Shown in pieces: positions 34,126-42,292 of a stretch of DNA of 64,000 nucleotides. The notes under the pieces were generated by a model. That model saw nothing but the letters and a program-made list of their open reading frames with translations. It was not told the origin of the DNA and ran no database searches. The position numbers were made by a program, and so were the translations under genes. Numbering within the stretch: the first letter of the stretch is position 1; every line of letters begins with the position of its first letter. Origin of the DNA: Streptomyces sp. NBC_00335 (GTDB taxonomy: Bacteria > Actinomycetota > Actinomycetes > Streptomycetales > Streptomycetaceae); the NCBI RefSeq assembly GCF_036127095.1, contig NZ_CP108006.1:992001-1056000 (forward strand), given 5' to 3'.

Positions 34126-34830
34126 TCAGCTCACCACTCCGGTCATGACGGCGACGGGGACGGACACGAAGCCCGCGAAGAGGACGAGGGCGAGGGAGTT
34201 GGCCAGGAACTTCAGCGTCCTGTCCCGTCGGGCGTTGCCCGCGCCGAGGGTCTGGGCGGCGCTCCAGAAGCCGTGGCGGACGTGCAGGCCGAGGGCGGCC
34301 ATGGCCACGAGGTAGATGGTGTTGCCGTACCAGGTGGAGAAGGTGGCGAGGACGTTCTCGTACGGATGCCCGGCCCAGGCCCGCTCGTTCACGGTGAGCG
34401 TGGTGAGGTCGAGCAGGTGCCAGACGATGAAGAGGGCGAGGATGATGCCGCCCCAGCGCATGGTGCGGGTGGCGTAGCTCGCGCGGCGGCGCTTGTGGAC
34501 GTACTTCACCGGGCGCGCCTTGATGTCGCGGCGGCTGAGCTGGTACGCGCAGACCCCGTGGGCGATGACGGCCGCGAGCAGGGCCGCGCGGACGATCCAC
34601 AGGGCCCACTCGTGGTGCAGGAAGGGCGAGCCGAGGGTGCGCAGCCAGTGCGCGTAGCCGTTGAACTCGTCCGCCCCGAAGAAGATCTTGAGGTTGCCGA
34701 GCATGTGCACGACGAGGTAGCCGAGCATGATCAGGCCGGAGACGGCCATCACGGACTTCTTGCCGACGGAGGAGTCCCAGAGCGTGCGCGTGGTGGACGG
34801 CCGTCGATCCGTCCGCGTTGCCAGAGCCAT
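34126..34830 (-). CDS. sdhC: Succinate dehydrogenase cytochrome b subunit (type B, single membrane anchor)
   Basis: This 234-residue integral membrane protein has five hydrophobic helices, as in Bacillus and Wolinella type B enzymes where one polypeptide binds two haems. Candidate haem-ligand histidines are in [28 protein letters not shown] and [11 protein letters not shown]. It is the first gene of sdhCAB. A divergent LysR gene starts 95 bp upstream, with a symmetric LysR box between them, so expression is likely regulated. Confidence 0.92.
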   Translation of the reverse strand: MALATRTDRRPSTTRTLWDSSVGKKSVMAVSGLIMLGYLVVHMLGNLKIFFGADEFNGYAHWLRTLGSPFLHHEWALWIVRAALLAAVIAHGVCAYQLSRRDIKARPVKYVHKRRRASYATRTMRWGGIILALFIVWHLLDLTTLTVNERAWAGHPYENVLATFSTWYGNTIYLVAMAALGLHVRHGFWSAAQTLGAGNARRDRTLKFLANSLALVLFAGFVSVPVAVMTGVVS

Positions 34831-34889
34831 GACATTGACCGTAAGGACGAAGGTCCCGAAAGGTCCAAGACATGGCAGAGCTCAAGTCG

Positions 34890-34904
34890 ATAGGCTCAGC
34901 CTAT
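34890..34904. promoter_or_regulatory. LysR-type box between sdhC and lysR
   Basis: ATAGGC-TCA-GCCTAT is a perfect 15-bp inverted repeat and fits the T-N11-A rule of LysR-type regulators. It ends 20 bp before the LysR start codon and lies 60 bp upstream of sdhC, an ideal place for autorepression and for activation of the sdh operon. Confidence 0.7.
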
Positions 34905-34924
34905 GTAGCCGCTAGCCTGGGGTC

Positions 34925-35803
34925 ATGCAGTTCCAGCAGCTGGTCTACTTCGTCGCCGTCGCCGAGACCCGGCACTTCACGCGCGCGGCCGAGCGCGAAC
35001 ACGTGGCCCAGCCCTCCCTGTCACAACAGATCAAGGCGCTCGAACGGGAGCTGGGCGCCGAGCTCTTCAGCCGGGCCCGCGGGAACATCACGCTCACCGA
35101 CGCCGGCGAGACCCTGCTGCCGCTGGCCCGGCGGATCCTCGCGGACGCGGACACCGCGCGGCTGGAGGTGCAGGAACTGGCGCAGCTGCGGCGCGGCCGG
35201 ATCCGGCTGGGGGCCACCCCGAGCCTGTGCACCGGCCTGCTGCCGGGCGTGCTCCGGGCCTTCCACACCGCCCATCCGGGGATCGAGCTGCTGATCGAGG
35301 AGAGCGGTTCGCTGGACCTCGTACGGGAGCTCGCGCGCGGCTCCCTGGACCTGGCGCTGATCGCCCTGCCGCTGCCTCCCTCGGCTCCGGCGCTGACCAC
35401 GGTGGAGCTGCTGACCGAGGACCTGGTGGTGGTCTCCTCGGCGGCCCTGCCGCCTCCGGCGGGCGGCGGTTCGCTCACGGTGTCCGCGCTGCGCGACGAG
35501 CCGATGGTCATGTTCCGGCACGGCTACGACCTGCGGGACCTGACGGTGGCGGCCTGCCGGGCGGAGGGCTTCGAGCCGGTGTTCACGGTGGAGGGCGGCG
35601 AGATGGACGCGGTACTGGGCTTCGTCCGCGCGGGCCTGGGCATCGCGGTGGTCCCGGCGATGGTGGTGGCCCACGCGGGCTCCGGCCTCCGCGCCACCCC
35701 CCTGACGGGCTCCCCCTTGCGCCGCACGATCGCCCTGGCCCACCGCACGGACGTGGCGCCTCCGCGGGCGGCCCGGGAGCTGAAGCGGATCCTGCTGGGC
35801 TGA
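34925..35803 (+). CDS. LysR-family regulator, probable regulator of sdhCAB
   Basis: This 292-residue LysR-type regulator has a winged HTH at the N-terminus (YFVAVAETRHFTRAAEREHVAQPSLSQQI is the recognisable region) and a periplasmic-binding-like effector domain (RIRLGATPSLCTGLLPGVL, then GLGIAVVPAMVVA). It is divergent from sdhC with a symmetric box in the 94-bp spacer. It probably adjusts the second succinate dehydrogenase to oxygen or carbon status (inference). The effector is unknown. Confidence 0.9.
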   Translation: MQFQQLVYFVAVAETRHFTRAAEREHVAQPSLSQQIKALERELGAELFSRARGNITLTDAGETLLPLARRILADADTARLEVQELAQLRRGRIRLGATPSLCTGLLPGVLRAFHTAHPGIELLIEESGSLDLVRELARGSLDLALIALPLPPSAPALTTVELLTEDLVVVSSAALPPPAGGGSLTVSALRDEPMVMFRHGYDLRDLTVAACRAEGFEPVFTVEGGEMDAVLGFVRAGLGIAVVPAMVVAHAGSGLRATPLTGSPLRRTIALAHRTDVAPPRAARELKRILLG

Positions 35804-35809
35804 GGACTC

Positions 35810-36235
35810 TCAGACCTCGAAAGGAGGCCCTGGCCGGGGTCCGGGCGCGGGTCCGGGTTGGGGTGCGGGTCCGGGTTGGGGTGCGGGTCCGGGTGCGGGT
35901 CCGGGTCCGGGTCCGGGTGCAGCCGCCGCGACCACGACTGTGGCCGTCCACGACCCCGGCTCCGACTGCGGGTCCCAGAGCACCACGACCTCTTGCCCGT
36001 GGAAGTCCCGGGCGAGCCCCTGCACCATCTCGGCGGCAGCCCGCCGCGCCTCCTCCGGGGTCGCGCCGGACGGGACGTCGGGAAGCCCGCCGCACAAGCC
36101 CCCGCCGTTCCCTGTGACCACCCCGGTCCGCCAGCCGTTGATCCCCGTGCCGCCCCGGCCCGCCATGAGGACCAGTCCGGCGGGCAGGCCGAAGGGAGGC
36201 TGCCGCTTCTTCACTTTCCTGTTCGTTCGGGCCAT
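35810..36235 (-). CDS. Small protein with Pro/Gly-Ala repeat tail
   Basis: This 141-residue protein has a basic start (MARTNRKVKKRQ), a middle containing EEARRAAAEMVQGLARDF and a strand EVVVLWDPQSEPGSWTATVV, then a C-terminal tail of about 30 residues of PGPGPAPGPAPQPGP type. The tail is encoded by a GGGTCC-like hexamer array (about 35826-35926) whose G-rich strand could form quadruplexes. It follows the TetR gene by 4 bp and is likely co-transcribed with it. The family is not recognised. Confidence 0.65.
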   Translation of the reverse strand: MARTNRKVKKRQPPFGLPAGLVLMAGRGGTGINGWRTGVVTGNGGGLCGGLPDVPSGATPEEARRAAAEMVQGLARDFHGQEVVVLWDPQSEPGSWTATVVVAAAAPGPGPGPAPGPAPQPGPAPQPGPAPGPRPGPPFEV

Positions 36236-36239
36236 GACG

Positions 36240-36884
36240 TCAGGCCCGGCGCGCGGGCAGCGCCCGGTCGAGGCCTCCGGACAGGAGGGCGAAGGCGCGC
36301 TCCGCGTCGGCCACGGCGGCCGGGTGGGCCTCGTCGGCGCTTTGGCCGGCGTCGATGCGGCGCCAGTTCTCCCGGCCGAGTTCCTGCCGGGCCGCCACCA
36401 GGGATCCCGCCGCCAGACGGGCCGTGAGCGGATCGGCCCCCTCGGCTTCGAGTACGGCCGCGAGCAGCTCCACCTCGCGGGCGGTGTAGTGGGCCGTCCG
36501 GGACGCCAGGCTGGCGGTGCCGTAGAGCAGGCGCTGGAAGGCGAGCACGTTCGGGTGGTCGCAGAGCCCGGTGATCGGGTCCCGCTCGGCGAGCGCCGCG
36601 AGGAAGTGCGCGCGCACGGCCGACACCGGGGTCTCGCCGGGCGGCCGCTCGCGCACCAGGCGCGCCGCCTCGTCCTGATGGTCGGCGAACCGGTCGAGGA
36701 CCAGGTCCTCCTTGCTGGGGAAGTAGCGGAACAGCGTCGGCTTGGAGACCTCGGCGGCCGCCGCGACGTCGGCGACCGACACGGCGTCGAAGCCCCGCTC
36801 CAGGAAGAGCTCCAGCGCCGTGGCCGCCAGCTGCCGGCGCGTACGGAGCTTCTTGTTCTCGCGCAGACCCTTCGCGTTCTCCAT
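36240..36884 (-). CDS. TetR-family regulator
   Basis: This 214-residue regulator has an N-terminal HTH SVADVAAAAEVSKPTLFRYF preceded by RRQLAATALELFLERGFD, and a helical ligand domain with no recognisable signature. The closest type is the MftR-like TetR group (inference). It is divergent from an FAD monooxygenase 105 bp away. A partly symmetric sequence at 36901-36919 may be the shared operator. It probably senses an aromatic or antibiotic-like compound that the monooxygenase modifies. Confidence 0.87.
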   Translation of the reverse strand: MENAKGLRENKKLRTRRQLAATALELFLERGFDAVSVADVAAAAEVSKPTLFRYFPSKEDLVLDRFADHQDEAARLVRERPPGETPVSAVRAHFLAALAERDPITGLCDHPNVLAFQRLLYGTASLASRTAHYTAREVELLAAVLEAEGADPLTARLAAGSLVAARQELGRENWRRIDAGQSADEAHPAAVADAERAFALLSGGLDRALPARRA

Positions 36885-36900
36885 GCGCCCACCCTAACAC

Positions 36901-36919
36901 GAACGAGTGACTCAGTTAA
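36901..36919. promoter_or_regulatory. Candidate TetR operator
   Basis: The segment GAACGAGTGACTCAGTTAA contains GAGTGACTC, a perfect 9-bp palindrome with central G, flanked by AAC and GTT in imperfect register. It lies 17 bp upstream of the TetR start, in an AT-richer patch between divergent genes. Support is by position and partial symmetry only. Confidence 0.45.
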
Positions 36920-36989
36920 TTTCGTGACCGGGTTGCATTTTCTGTCGCGAGCCGCTTTCCTTGAGGTACCGACGACGAGGGGACATCTC

Positions 36990-38075
36990 ATGACTGACGC
37001 AGTGGACGCAACGGACGTGCTGATCGTGGGCTCGGGCCCGACCGGCCTCACGCTCGCCTGCGACCTGGCCCGTCGCGGCATCGCGGTGCGGATCATCGAG
37101 GGCCGCCCGGGTCCGCACCACGAGTCCCGGGGCAAGGGCCTCCAGCCGGACAGCCTCGAAGTCTTCGAGGAGCTCGGCGCGGCCGAGTCGGTGAAGGCCA
37201 AGGGCCGCGAGGGCATGGTGCTGCGCAAGTACTTCGACGGGGAGCCGGTCAAGGACACCGTCGTCGGCGGGGGCCTGCTCATAGGGCAGTGGCAGGTGGA
37301 GGAGACGCTGCGCGACCGGCTGGCCGAGCTGGGTGTACGAGTCGAGTACGGGTCCGGGCTCATCGGAATCGCCCAGGACGCGGGCGGCGTCCGCGCGGAG
37401 CTGGCGGACGGCACCGTGATCCGGGCCGGCTATCTCGCGGGGTGCGACGGCGGGCACAGTGCCACCCGCGGACTCCTCGGCATCCCCTTCGAGGGGAACG
37501 GGGAGGAGGAACCGGCGATGGTCCTCGGAGACGTCAGGGCGCCCGGACTCAGCCGCGAGTTCTGGCACCAGTGGTTCACGTCGGACGGGGGCGGGATCCT
37601 GCTCTGCCCGATGCCGGGGACGGACACGTTCCAACTGCAGGCCCCGCCCGAGACGGACGAGCGGGGTGAGGCACTGCCGCCCTCGCTGGAGAGCTTCCAG
37701 CGGCTCTTCGACCGGTACGCCAGGACGCCGGGGATCCGGCTGGCCGACCCCACTTGGCTCTCGTCCTGGCGGGTCAACGTCCGCATGGCCACCCGGATAC
37801 GCGAGGGCCGGGCCTTCCTCGCCGGGGACGCGGCGCACGTCCACCCCATAGCCGGCGGACTGGGCATGAACACCGGCATCCAGGACGCCGCCGCCCTCGG
37901 CCGGACGCTGGCCGCAGTCCTCTCCGGGACGGCCGGGGAGGAAGCTCTCGACGCGTACCAGGCGGAGCGGCTGCCGGTGGCCGCTGAACTCCTGGCCGAC
38001 ACGACACGGCGCTACGAGCGAGTGCTGGCGGCCGTCCGCGAGCCGGGCCGGGGCACGGAGGCGGGCCTGGAGTGA
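36990..38075 (+). CDS. FAD-dependent aromatic hydroxylase (PheA/TfdB-type monooxygenase)
   Basis: This 361-residue class A flavoprotein monooxygenase has the FAD fold VLIVGSGPTGLTLACDLARRG (Rossmann GxGxxG), the DG motif GCDGGHSATRG and the GD motif FLAGDAAHVHPIAGGLGMNTGI. It is shorter than phenol hydroxylases (no C-terminal thioredoxin-like domain) and ends soon after QAERLPVAAELL. RGKGLQPDSLEVFEELG is typical of the rifampicin/tetracycline monooxygenase and polyketide hydroxylase branch. It hydroxylates an aromatic or polyketide substrate using NAD(P)H. It is divergent from its likely TetR repressor. Confidence 0.86.
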   Translation: MTDAVDATDVLIVGSGPTGLTLACDLARRGIAVRIIEGRPGPHHESRGKGLQPDSLEVFEELGAAESVKAKGREGMVLRKYFDGEPVKDTVVGGGLLIGQWQVEETLRDRLAELGVRVEYGSGLIGIAQDAGGVRAELADGTVIRAGYLAGCDGGHSATRGLLGIPFEGNGEEEPAMVLGDVRAPGLSREFWHQWFTSDGGGILLCPMPGTDTFQLQAPPETDERGEALPPSLESFQRLFDRYARTPGIRLADPTWLSSWRVNVRMATRIREGRAFLAGDAAHVHPIAGGLGMNTGIQDAAALGRTLAAVLSGTAGEEALDAYQAERLPVAAELLADTTRRYERVLAAVREPGRGTEAGLE

Positions 38076-38087
38076 GCCCGGCCGGCC

Positions 38088-38141
38088 CGGCCAGTGCGGG
38101 CCGGGCGGCCAGTGTGGGGCGCCCGGCCGGTGCGGGCGGTG
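38088..38141. repeat. Three 18-bp tandem repeats between convergent stops
   Basis: Units starting CGGCCAGTG or CGGCCGGTG occur at 38088, 38106 and 38124, each 18 bp. They fill the gap between the monooxygenase stop (38075) and the rmdA stop (38143). Confidence 0.8.
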
Positions 38142-38142
38142 T

Positions 38143-40332
38143 TCAGGACGTGGGGACCGCGTCCGACAGGGACAGGGTGTGGATGCGGTCGGCGGCGCCC
38201 GGGCGGGCGTAGTACCAGCCCTGGGCCGTGTCGCAGCCGAGGGCTCGGAGCTGGGCGGCCTGGGCGCCGGTTTCCACGCCTTCGACGGTGACGGCGAGTT
38301 CGAGGCTGTGGGCCAAGGCGACGATGCCCTCCACGATCTTGACGTCGACCGGGTTCGCCGGGGTGTGCTGCATGCCCTTGGTGAAGGAGCGGTCCAGCTT
38401 CAGGACGCTGACGGGCAGGCGGCGCAGGTTGGCCAGGTTCGAGTAGCCGGTGCCGAAATCGTCGAGGGCTATGTCCACGCCCAGGGCCGCGAGCCGGCGC
38501 AGGGGTTCGAGGAGTTCGTCGTCGGCGCCGATCAGGGCCGACTCGGTGACCTCCAGGCACAGCGTGCCCGGAGACAGGCCCGAGGACTCCAGGACCCGGA
38601 TCGTGTCGGCCACCAGGCCGGGGTGGTGCAGCTGGGTCGGCGACAGGTTGACGTTGATCCGCAGGGTGGCGCCACCCTTCTGGTGCTGCCAGGCGCGGGC
38701 TTGGCGGACCGACTCCTCCAGAACCCAGCGGCCGAGCGGCACGATCAGGCCGGTGCGTTCGGCGAGGGGAATGAACCGGTCCGGGCCGAGCACCCCGTGC
38801 TGCGGGTGCGACCAGCGCACCAGGGCCTCGGCTCCGTGCACGCTGCCGTCGTGCATGTGGACCAGTGGCTGGTACTCGATGAAGAACTCGCCGCGTTCCA
38901 GCGCCGCCGGGAGGGCGTTGGTCAGACCGTGCCGGGTGATGGCGCGCGCGTCGGCAGCGGCGTCGGCGAACTCGAACCGGTTGCCGCCGGCCGCCTTGGC
39001 CCGGTACATGGTGATGTCGGCGCTGCGCAGCACCTCCGCGGGGGTGCGTTCGCGGGCCGGGCCCTCGACGATGCCGATGCTGCCCCGGACCGTCAGCTCG
39101 CGGCCCTCCAGCCGGATCGGGACGGAGAGGGCGGAGAGGATCCGGACGGCGAGTTCGGTGGCCTTCTCCTCGGTGTCGGGGCCGGTGGTCAGGGCCACGA
39201 ACTCGTCGCCGCCGAGCCGGGCGACCACCTCGCCCGGTCCGGTCGCGCAGCTCTGCAGCCGGTCGGCGACCTCCACCAGCAGCCGGTCGCCGGCCGAGTG
39301 GCCGAGGCTGTCGTTGACCGCCTTGAAGCCGTCGAGATCGAGGTAGCACAGGCCGAAGCGCGAGCCGCCGGAGCCGCTCAGGGCCTTCTCCAGCCGTTCG
39401 AAGAAGAGCGTCCGGTTGGGCAGGCCGGTCAGGGCGTCATGGGTGGCCTCGTAGCGCAGGCGCAGGTTCAGCAGGCGACGCTCGGTGGTGTCCTCCATCA
39501 GGGCCAGCTGGTACTGCGGCACGCCCTCGGCGTCGCGCAGCAGCGAGACCGTCAGGTTGGTCCACAGCACGGTCCCGTCGTGCCGGTAGTACGGCTTCTC
39601 GACGCGGTAGCTATCGCGTTCGCCGCGGACGAGCTCCCCGTACATCCGCCAGACGTGCGGGGTGTCGTCGGGGTGGCTCCATTCGCTGACGTTGCGGCCG
39701 CGGACGTGCCCGTCCATGCCTCCGAACATCTGGAGCAACGCGTCGTTGATCTCCAGGACGTTGCCCTCCAGATCGGCGATGCCGATCCCGACGGCGGCGC
39801 CCTCGAAGACCGCCCGGAAGCGGGCCTCGCTGGCGTGCAGCGCCTGCTGCGCGTCGATGCGGGCGGTCAGGGCGGACCGGGCGATGGCCTCCTGCTCCTT
39901 GAGGGTGCGCTCGCGCAGTGCGCGGGCGAATCCGGCCGCGATGCCGTGCTGGAGCCGGGCGCAGCGGGACCGGTACTCCTCGGTCCCCTCGACGCTCTCG
40001 GCGTCGGGGCCCTCCGGGCCGCAGTACAGCACCAGGTAGGACTCGACGACGCCGAGCGTGCCGGACAGCGCCTCCGGGTCGGTGCAGTGGACGGCGACGA
40101 GTTCCTCCCCGACCCGCTGGCCGACGGAGGAGTCGAAGGGGCGGGCGCGCAGGGCCTCGACGAGGGTGCGGGTGAGGGGCACGAGGTGGCGTTCGAACTC
40201 GCCGCGGGTGAGCGAGGTCGCGGTGACCGGGAAGATCGCTCTCCCCCAGATCGTCGCGAACCGTCCGATCCGGTCCTCCAGACCACCCTGCGGCGCGGCA
40301 GGGTCGTCCGCCGTCTGCGTCGGCAGTCTCAC
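38143..40332 (-). CDS. rmdA: Cyclic di-GMP phosphodiesterase/diguanylate cyclase RmdA (PAS-GGDEF-EAL)
   Basis: This 729-residue cytoplasmic protein has an N-terminal helical sensory region (about residues 1-170), a PAS domain with PAC motif (FRAVFEGAAVGIGIADLEG to EDTTERR), a GGDEF domain with intact RLGGDEFVAL preceded by ATHDALTGLPNRTLF, and an EAL domain with GAEALVRWSHP, NVNLSPTQL and DDFGTGYSNL. Architecture and position match S. coelicolor RmdA, a c-di-GMP-degrading regulator of morphological differentiation. Both catalytic motifs are intact, so both activities are possible, though the S. coelicolor protein acts mainly as a phosphodiesterase. GTG 40332 overlaps the upstream methyltransferase stop (GTGA), implying translational coupling. 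Confidence 0.9.
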   Translation of the reverse strand: MRLPTQTADDPAAPQGGLEDRIGRFATIWGRAIFPVTATSLTRGEFERHLVPLTRTLVEALRARPFDSSVGQRVGEELVAVHCTDPEALSGTLGVVESYLVLYCGPEGPDAESVEGTEEYRSRCARLQHGIAAGFARALRERTLKEQEAIARSALTARIDAQQALHASEARFRAVFEGAAVGIGIADLEGNVLEINDALLQMFGGMDGHVRGRNVSEWSHPDDTPHVWRMYGELVRGERDSYRVEKPYYRHDGTVLWTNLTVSLLRDAEGVPQYQLALMEDTTERRLLNLRLRYEATHDALTGLPNRTLFFERLEKALSGSGGSRFGLCYLDLDGFKAVNDSLGHSAGDRLLVEVADRLQSCATGPGEVVARLGGDEFVALTTGPDTEEKATELAVRILSALSVPIRLEGRELTVRGSIGIVEGPARERTPAEVLRSADITMYRAKAAGGNRFEFADAAADARAITRHGLTNALPAALERGEFFIEYQPLVHMHDGSVHGAEALVRWSHPQHGVLGPDRFIPLAERTGLIVPLGRWVLEESVRQARAWQHQKGGATLRINVNLSPTQLHHPGLVADTIRVLESSGLSPGTLCLEVTESALIGADDELLEPLRRLAALGVDIALDDFGTGYSNLANLRRLPVSVLKLDRSFTKGMQHTPANPVDVKIVEGIVALAHSLELAVTVEGVETGAQAAQLRALGCDTAQGWYYARPGAADRIHTLSLSDAVPTS

Positions 40333-41159
40333 GCCTTGCGTCCCACCCCGGCGAAGCCCGAGAAGGCGTACGGGTCCTCGTCCACGGCCCCGCCCTCCGG
40401 CCCGCCGGTCGTGTCGGGCCGCCAGTCGGGCATCGACACCAGTCCGGGCTCGATCAGGCCGAAGCCGTCGAAGAAGCGCCGGATCTGCTCCCCGTCCCGC
40501 ATGACGAGCGGGTTGCGGATCTCGCGGTAGACGCCGACGGTTCCGCTCGCGACCTCCTCGGAGAGCGGGATCCCCTCGTACGAGGCGTGGGTGAGGATGA
40601 GCAGGCTGCCGGGGGCCAGCGCGTCGCGCAGTTCGGCGACGGCGGCGTAGGGCTCGTCCGCGTCCTCCAGGAAGTGCAGGACGGCGACCAGCATCAGGGC
40701 CACCGGGCGGCTCAGGTCGAGTCCCTGGGCCACCTCGGGGGCGGCCAGGATGTCCTGGGGCTTGCGCAGGTCGGCGGCGACGACCCCGGTCCGCTCGGTG
40801 CCGGCCAGGACGGCCTGGCTGTGGGCGACGGCCACCGGGTCGTGGTCGACGTAGACCACGCGTGCCTCGGGGCTGGCGGCCTGGGCGATCTCGTGGACGT
40901 TGCCGAAGGTCGGGATGCCGGAGCCGATGTCGAGGAACTGCGTCACGCCCTCGGCCACGGCGTACCGGACGGCACGGCGCATGAATGCCCGGTTGGCCTG
41001 CATGATCTTGGGCAGGCCCGGCATGAATTCCATGGCCCGGCGGGCCGCCTGCCTGTCGACCTCGAAATTGTGGGAGCCGCCCAGGTAGTAATCGTAGATG
41101 CGGGACACGCTCGGCACCGATATGTCGATGCCTTGCGGGGCCCAGGCGGGGCGCTCCAT
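40329..41159 (-). CDS. SAM-dependent methyltransferase of the DUF574 type
   Basis: This 276-residue protein belongs to the actinobacterial SAM-dependent methyltransferase family Pfam Methyltransf_19/DUF574: SRIYDYYLGGSHNFEVDRQAA signature, QFLDIGSGIPTFGNVHEIA as the SAM site and VVYVDHDPVAVAHSQAVL as motif II. VALMLVAVLHFLED is motif IV. Many copies occur per Streptomyces genome and their substrates are unknown. ATG 41159 has GGAGA just upstream. It is translationally coupled to rmdA, suggesting a link between this methyltransferase and c-di-GMP control. Confidence 0.87.
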   Translation of the reverse strand: MERPAWAPQGIDISVPSVSRIYDYYLGGSHNFEVDRQAARRAMEFMPGLPKIMQANRAFMRRAVRYAVAEGVTQFLDIGSGIPTFGNVHEIAQAASPEARVVYVDHDPVAVAHSQAVLAGTERTGVVAADLRKPQDILAAPEVAQGLDLSRPVALMLVAVLHFLEDADEPYAAVAELRDALAPGSLLILTHASYEGIPLSEEVASGTVGVYREIRNPLVMRDGEQIRRFFDGFGLIEPGLVSMPDWRPDTTGGPEGGAVDEDPYAFSGFAGVGRKA

Positions 41160-41473
41160 CGGGGTCTCCAAGGCTTGGTCCTGCAGCGGTCCGGGACGGA
41201 TCGGACTCCTGTCCGAGCCGAATGTACTGATCATTGCCCAACGGAGCGAGCGAAAGCGGAAATTGGCGATCCGTTCTTCGTCACACGCCAAAGGCCGGAC
41301 GGACTACGTCCGGAGAATGATCGAAACCGACAAATACCTTTTGGGAAAAGGTCGGTGAACGACCGGACACGAAGCAACTCTGGCTCAAACCTCTGTAGCC
41401 AAAGCCTCACCCGTTCAGGCGAACCAAGGTCAACCTTCCCGCGCGCGGGCGCGCGCGACCCCATGATCCCCGG
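41160..41473. other. Intergenic promoter region with two hairpins, no gene
   Basis: This 314-bp divergent region separates the methyltransferase start and the Pro-rich protein start. It is AT-richer than its surroundings. CCGGACG-GACTA-CGTCCGG (41295-41313) and GGTCG-GTGAA-CGACC (41350-41364) are perfect small hairpins. A (GC)n-like run occurs near 41440-41460. I see no coding signal. A riboswitch was considered but not supported. Confidence 0.5.
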
Positions 41474-42253
41474 GTGAAAAGAGCCTCTTCCAGGCGCCTG
41501 CTGGCAGTCCCGGTCCTCCTGTGGGCGGCCCTGTCCGCAACACCGGCCATGGCCGATAGCAGCGCATACGCCACGATCGACGCCGGCGACGGGGCGAGCG
41601 CCGTCAAGGCCGCCGCGTCCGCCTTGAGCAGCGCGACCGGGGGCACTCAAGGTGGCGGACGTCACGGCGACCAGGGCCGTCGGCGCGACCACGGCAACCA
41701 GGGCGGCCGCGGCGATCGCGGCCACCCCGGACTCGGCCAAAGCCAAGGTCACGGCCACGGCCACGGGGGCCACGGGGGCCACGGGGGCCACGGCCATGGC
41801 GGCCACCACGGTCATCCGCCCTGCCCGCCACCGCCTCCCCCGCCGTGCCCGCCCAAGCCCACCCCGCCCCCTCCCCCGCCGCCGGCCCCGAAGCCGACGC
41901 CCACCCCGACACCGCCGCCACCTCCACCGCCCCCGCCGCCACCCGCTCCGAAGCCGGTGCCCAAACCCCCCGAACCGGCCCCGCCTCCCGCGCGCCCGGC
42001 TCCCGTTCCCCCGGCCCCGAAACCGGCGCCCAAGCCGGTCCCCGAACCCGCCGCGAAACCGCCTTCGCCGCCGGCGCCCGCGCCTGCGCCGCCCCGGGTG
42101 ATCCCCGTGGCCGCGCCCAAGAAGCCGGTCGCGCGCCCCTCGTACCACGCGGCGGCCCGCAAGCCGGTCGAGCGCCACATCTCACCGGTGACCTTCACCT
42201 TGATGACCGCGGCCCCCGCGGTGCTCGCGATCGTCGCGCTGCGCCCGCGCTAG
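41474..42253 (+). CDS. Secreted His/Gly- and Pro-rich surface protein with C-terminal membrane helix
   Basis: This 259-residue protein has a signal peptide (RRLLAVPVLLWAALSATPAMA, predicted cleavage after AMA), a Gly/His segment (HGHGHGGHGGHGGHGHGGHH region) and then about 100 residues of Pro with Lys, Ala and Thr. It ends in SPVTFTLMTAAPAVLAIVALRPR, a hydrophobic helix and Arg tail. The design suggests a cell-wall-spanning stalk anchored in the membrane. The His-rich segment may bind metal. GTG 41474 starts the signal peptide. It is followed 39 bp later by a DUF4239 membrane protein, probably in one operon. Confidence 0.75.
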   Translation: MKRASSRRLLAVPVLLWAALSATPAMADSSAYATIDAGDGASAVKAAASALSSATGGTQGGGRHGDQGRRRDHGNQGGRGDRGHPGLGQSQGHGHGHGGHGGHGGHGHGGHHGHPPCPPPPPPPCPPKPTPPPPPPPAPKPTPTPTPPPPPPPPPPPAPKPVPKPPEPAPPPARPAPVPPAPKPAPKPVPEPAAKPPSPPAPAPAPPRVIPVAAPKKPVARPSYHAAARKPVERHISPVTFTLMTAAPAVLAIVALRPR

Positions 42254-42292
42254 AGCCGCCGTATTCCACCCCGTAATCGATTGGGAGTCATC

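Noticed and set aside
35810..37414. A 534-codon minus-strand reading that would fuse the small Pro/Gly protein to upstream sequence
   Set aside because: The upstream part is antisense to the monooxygenase and out of frame with the TetR gene; an ATG at 36235 begins the real small gene.
38143..41241. A 1032-codon minus-strand frame that would fuse the methyltransferase region with rmdA
   Set aside because: The methyltransferase is encoded in a different frame; GTG 40332 starts rmdA at a GTGA overlap.
41340..41400. Possible riboswitch (c-di-AMP type) upstream of the Pro-rich surface protein
   Set aside because: Two small hairpins are present but I could not match the conserved ydaO-type core; a covariance-model search would decide.
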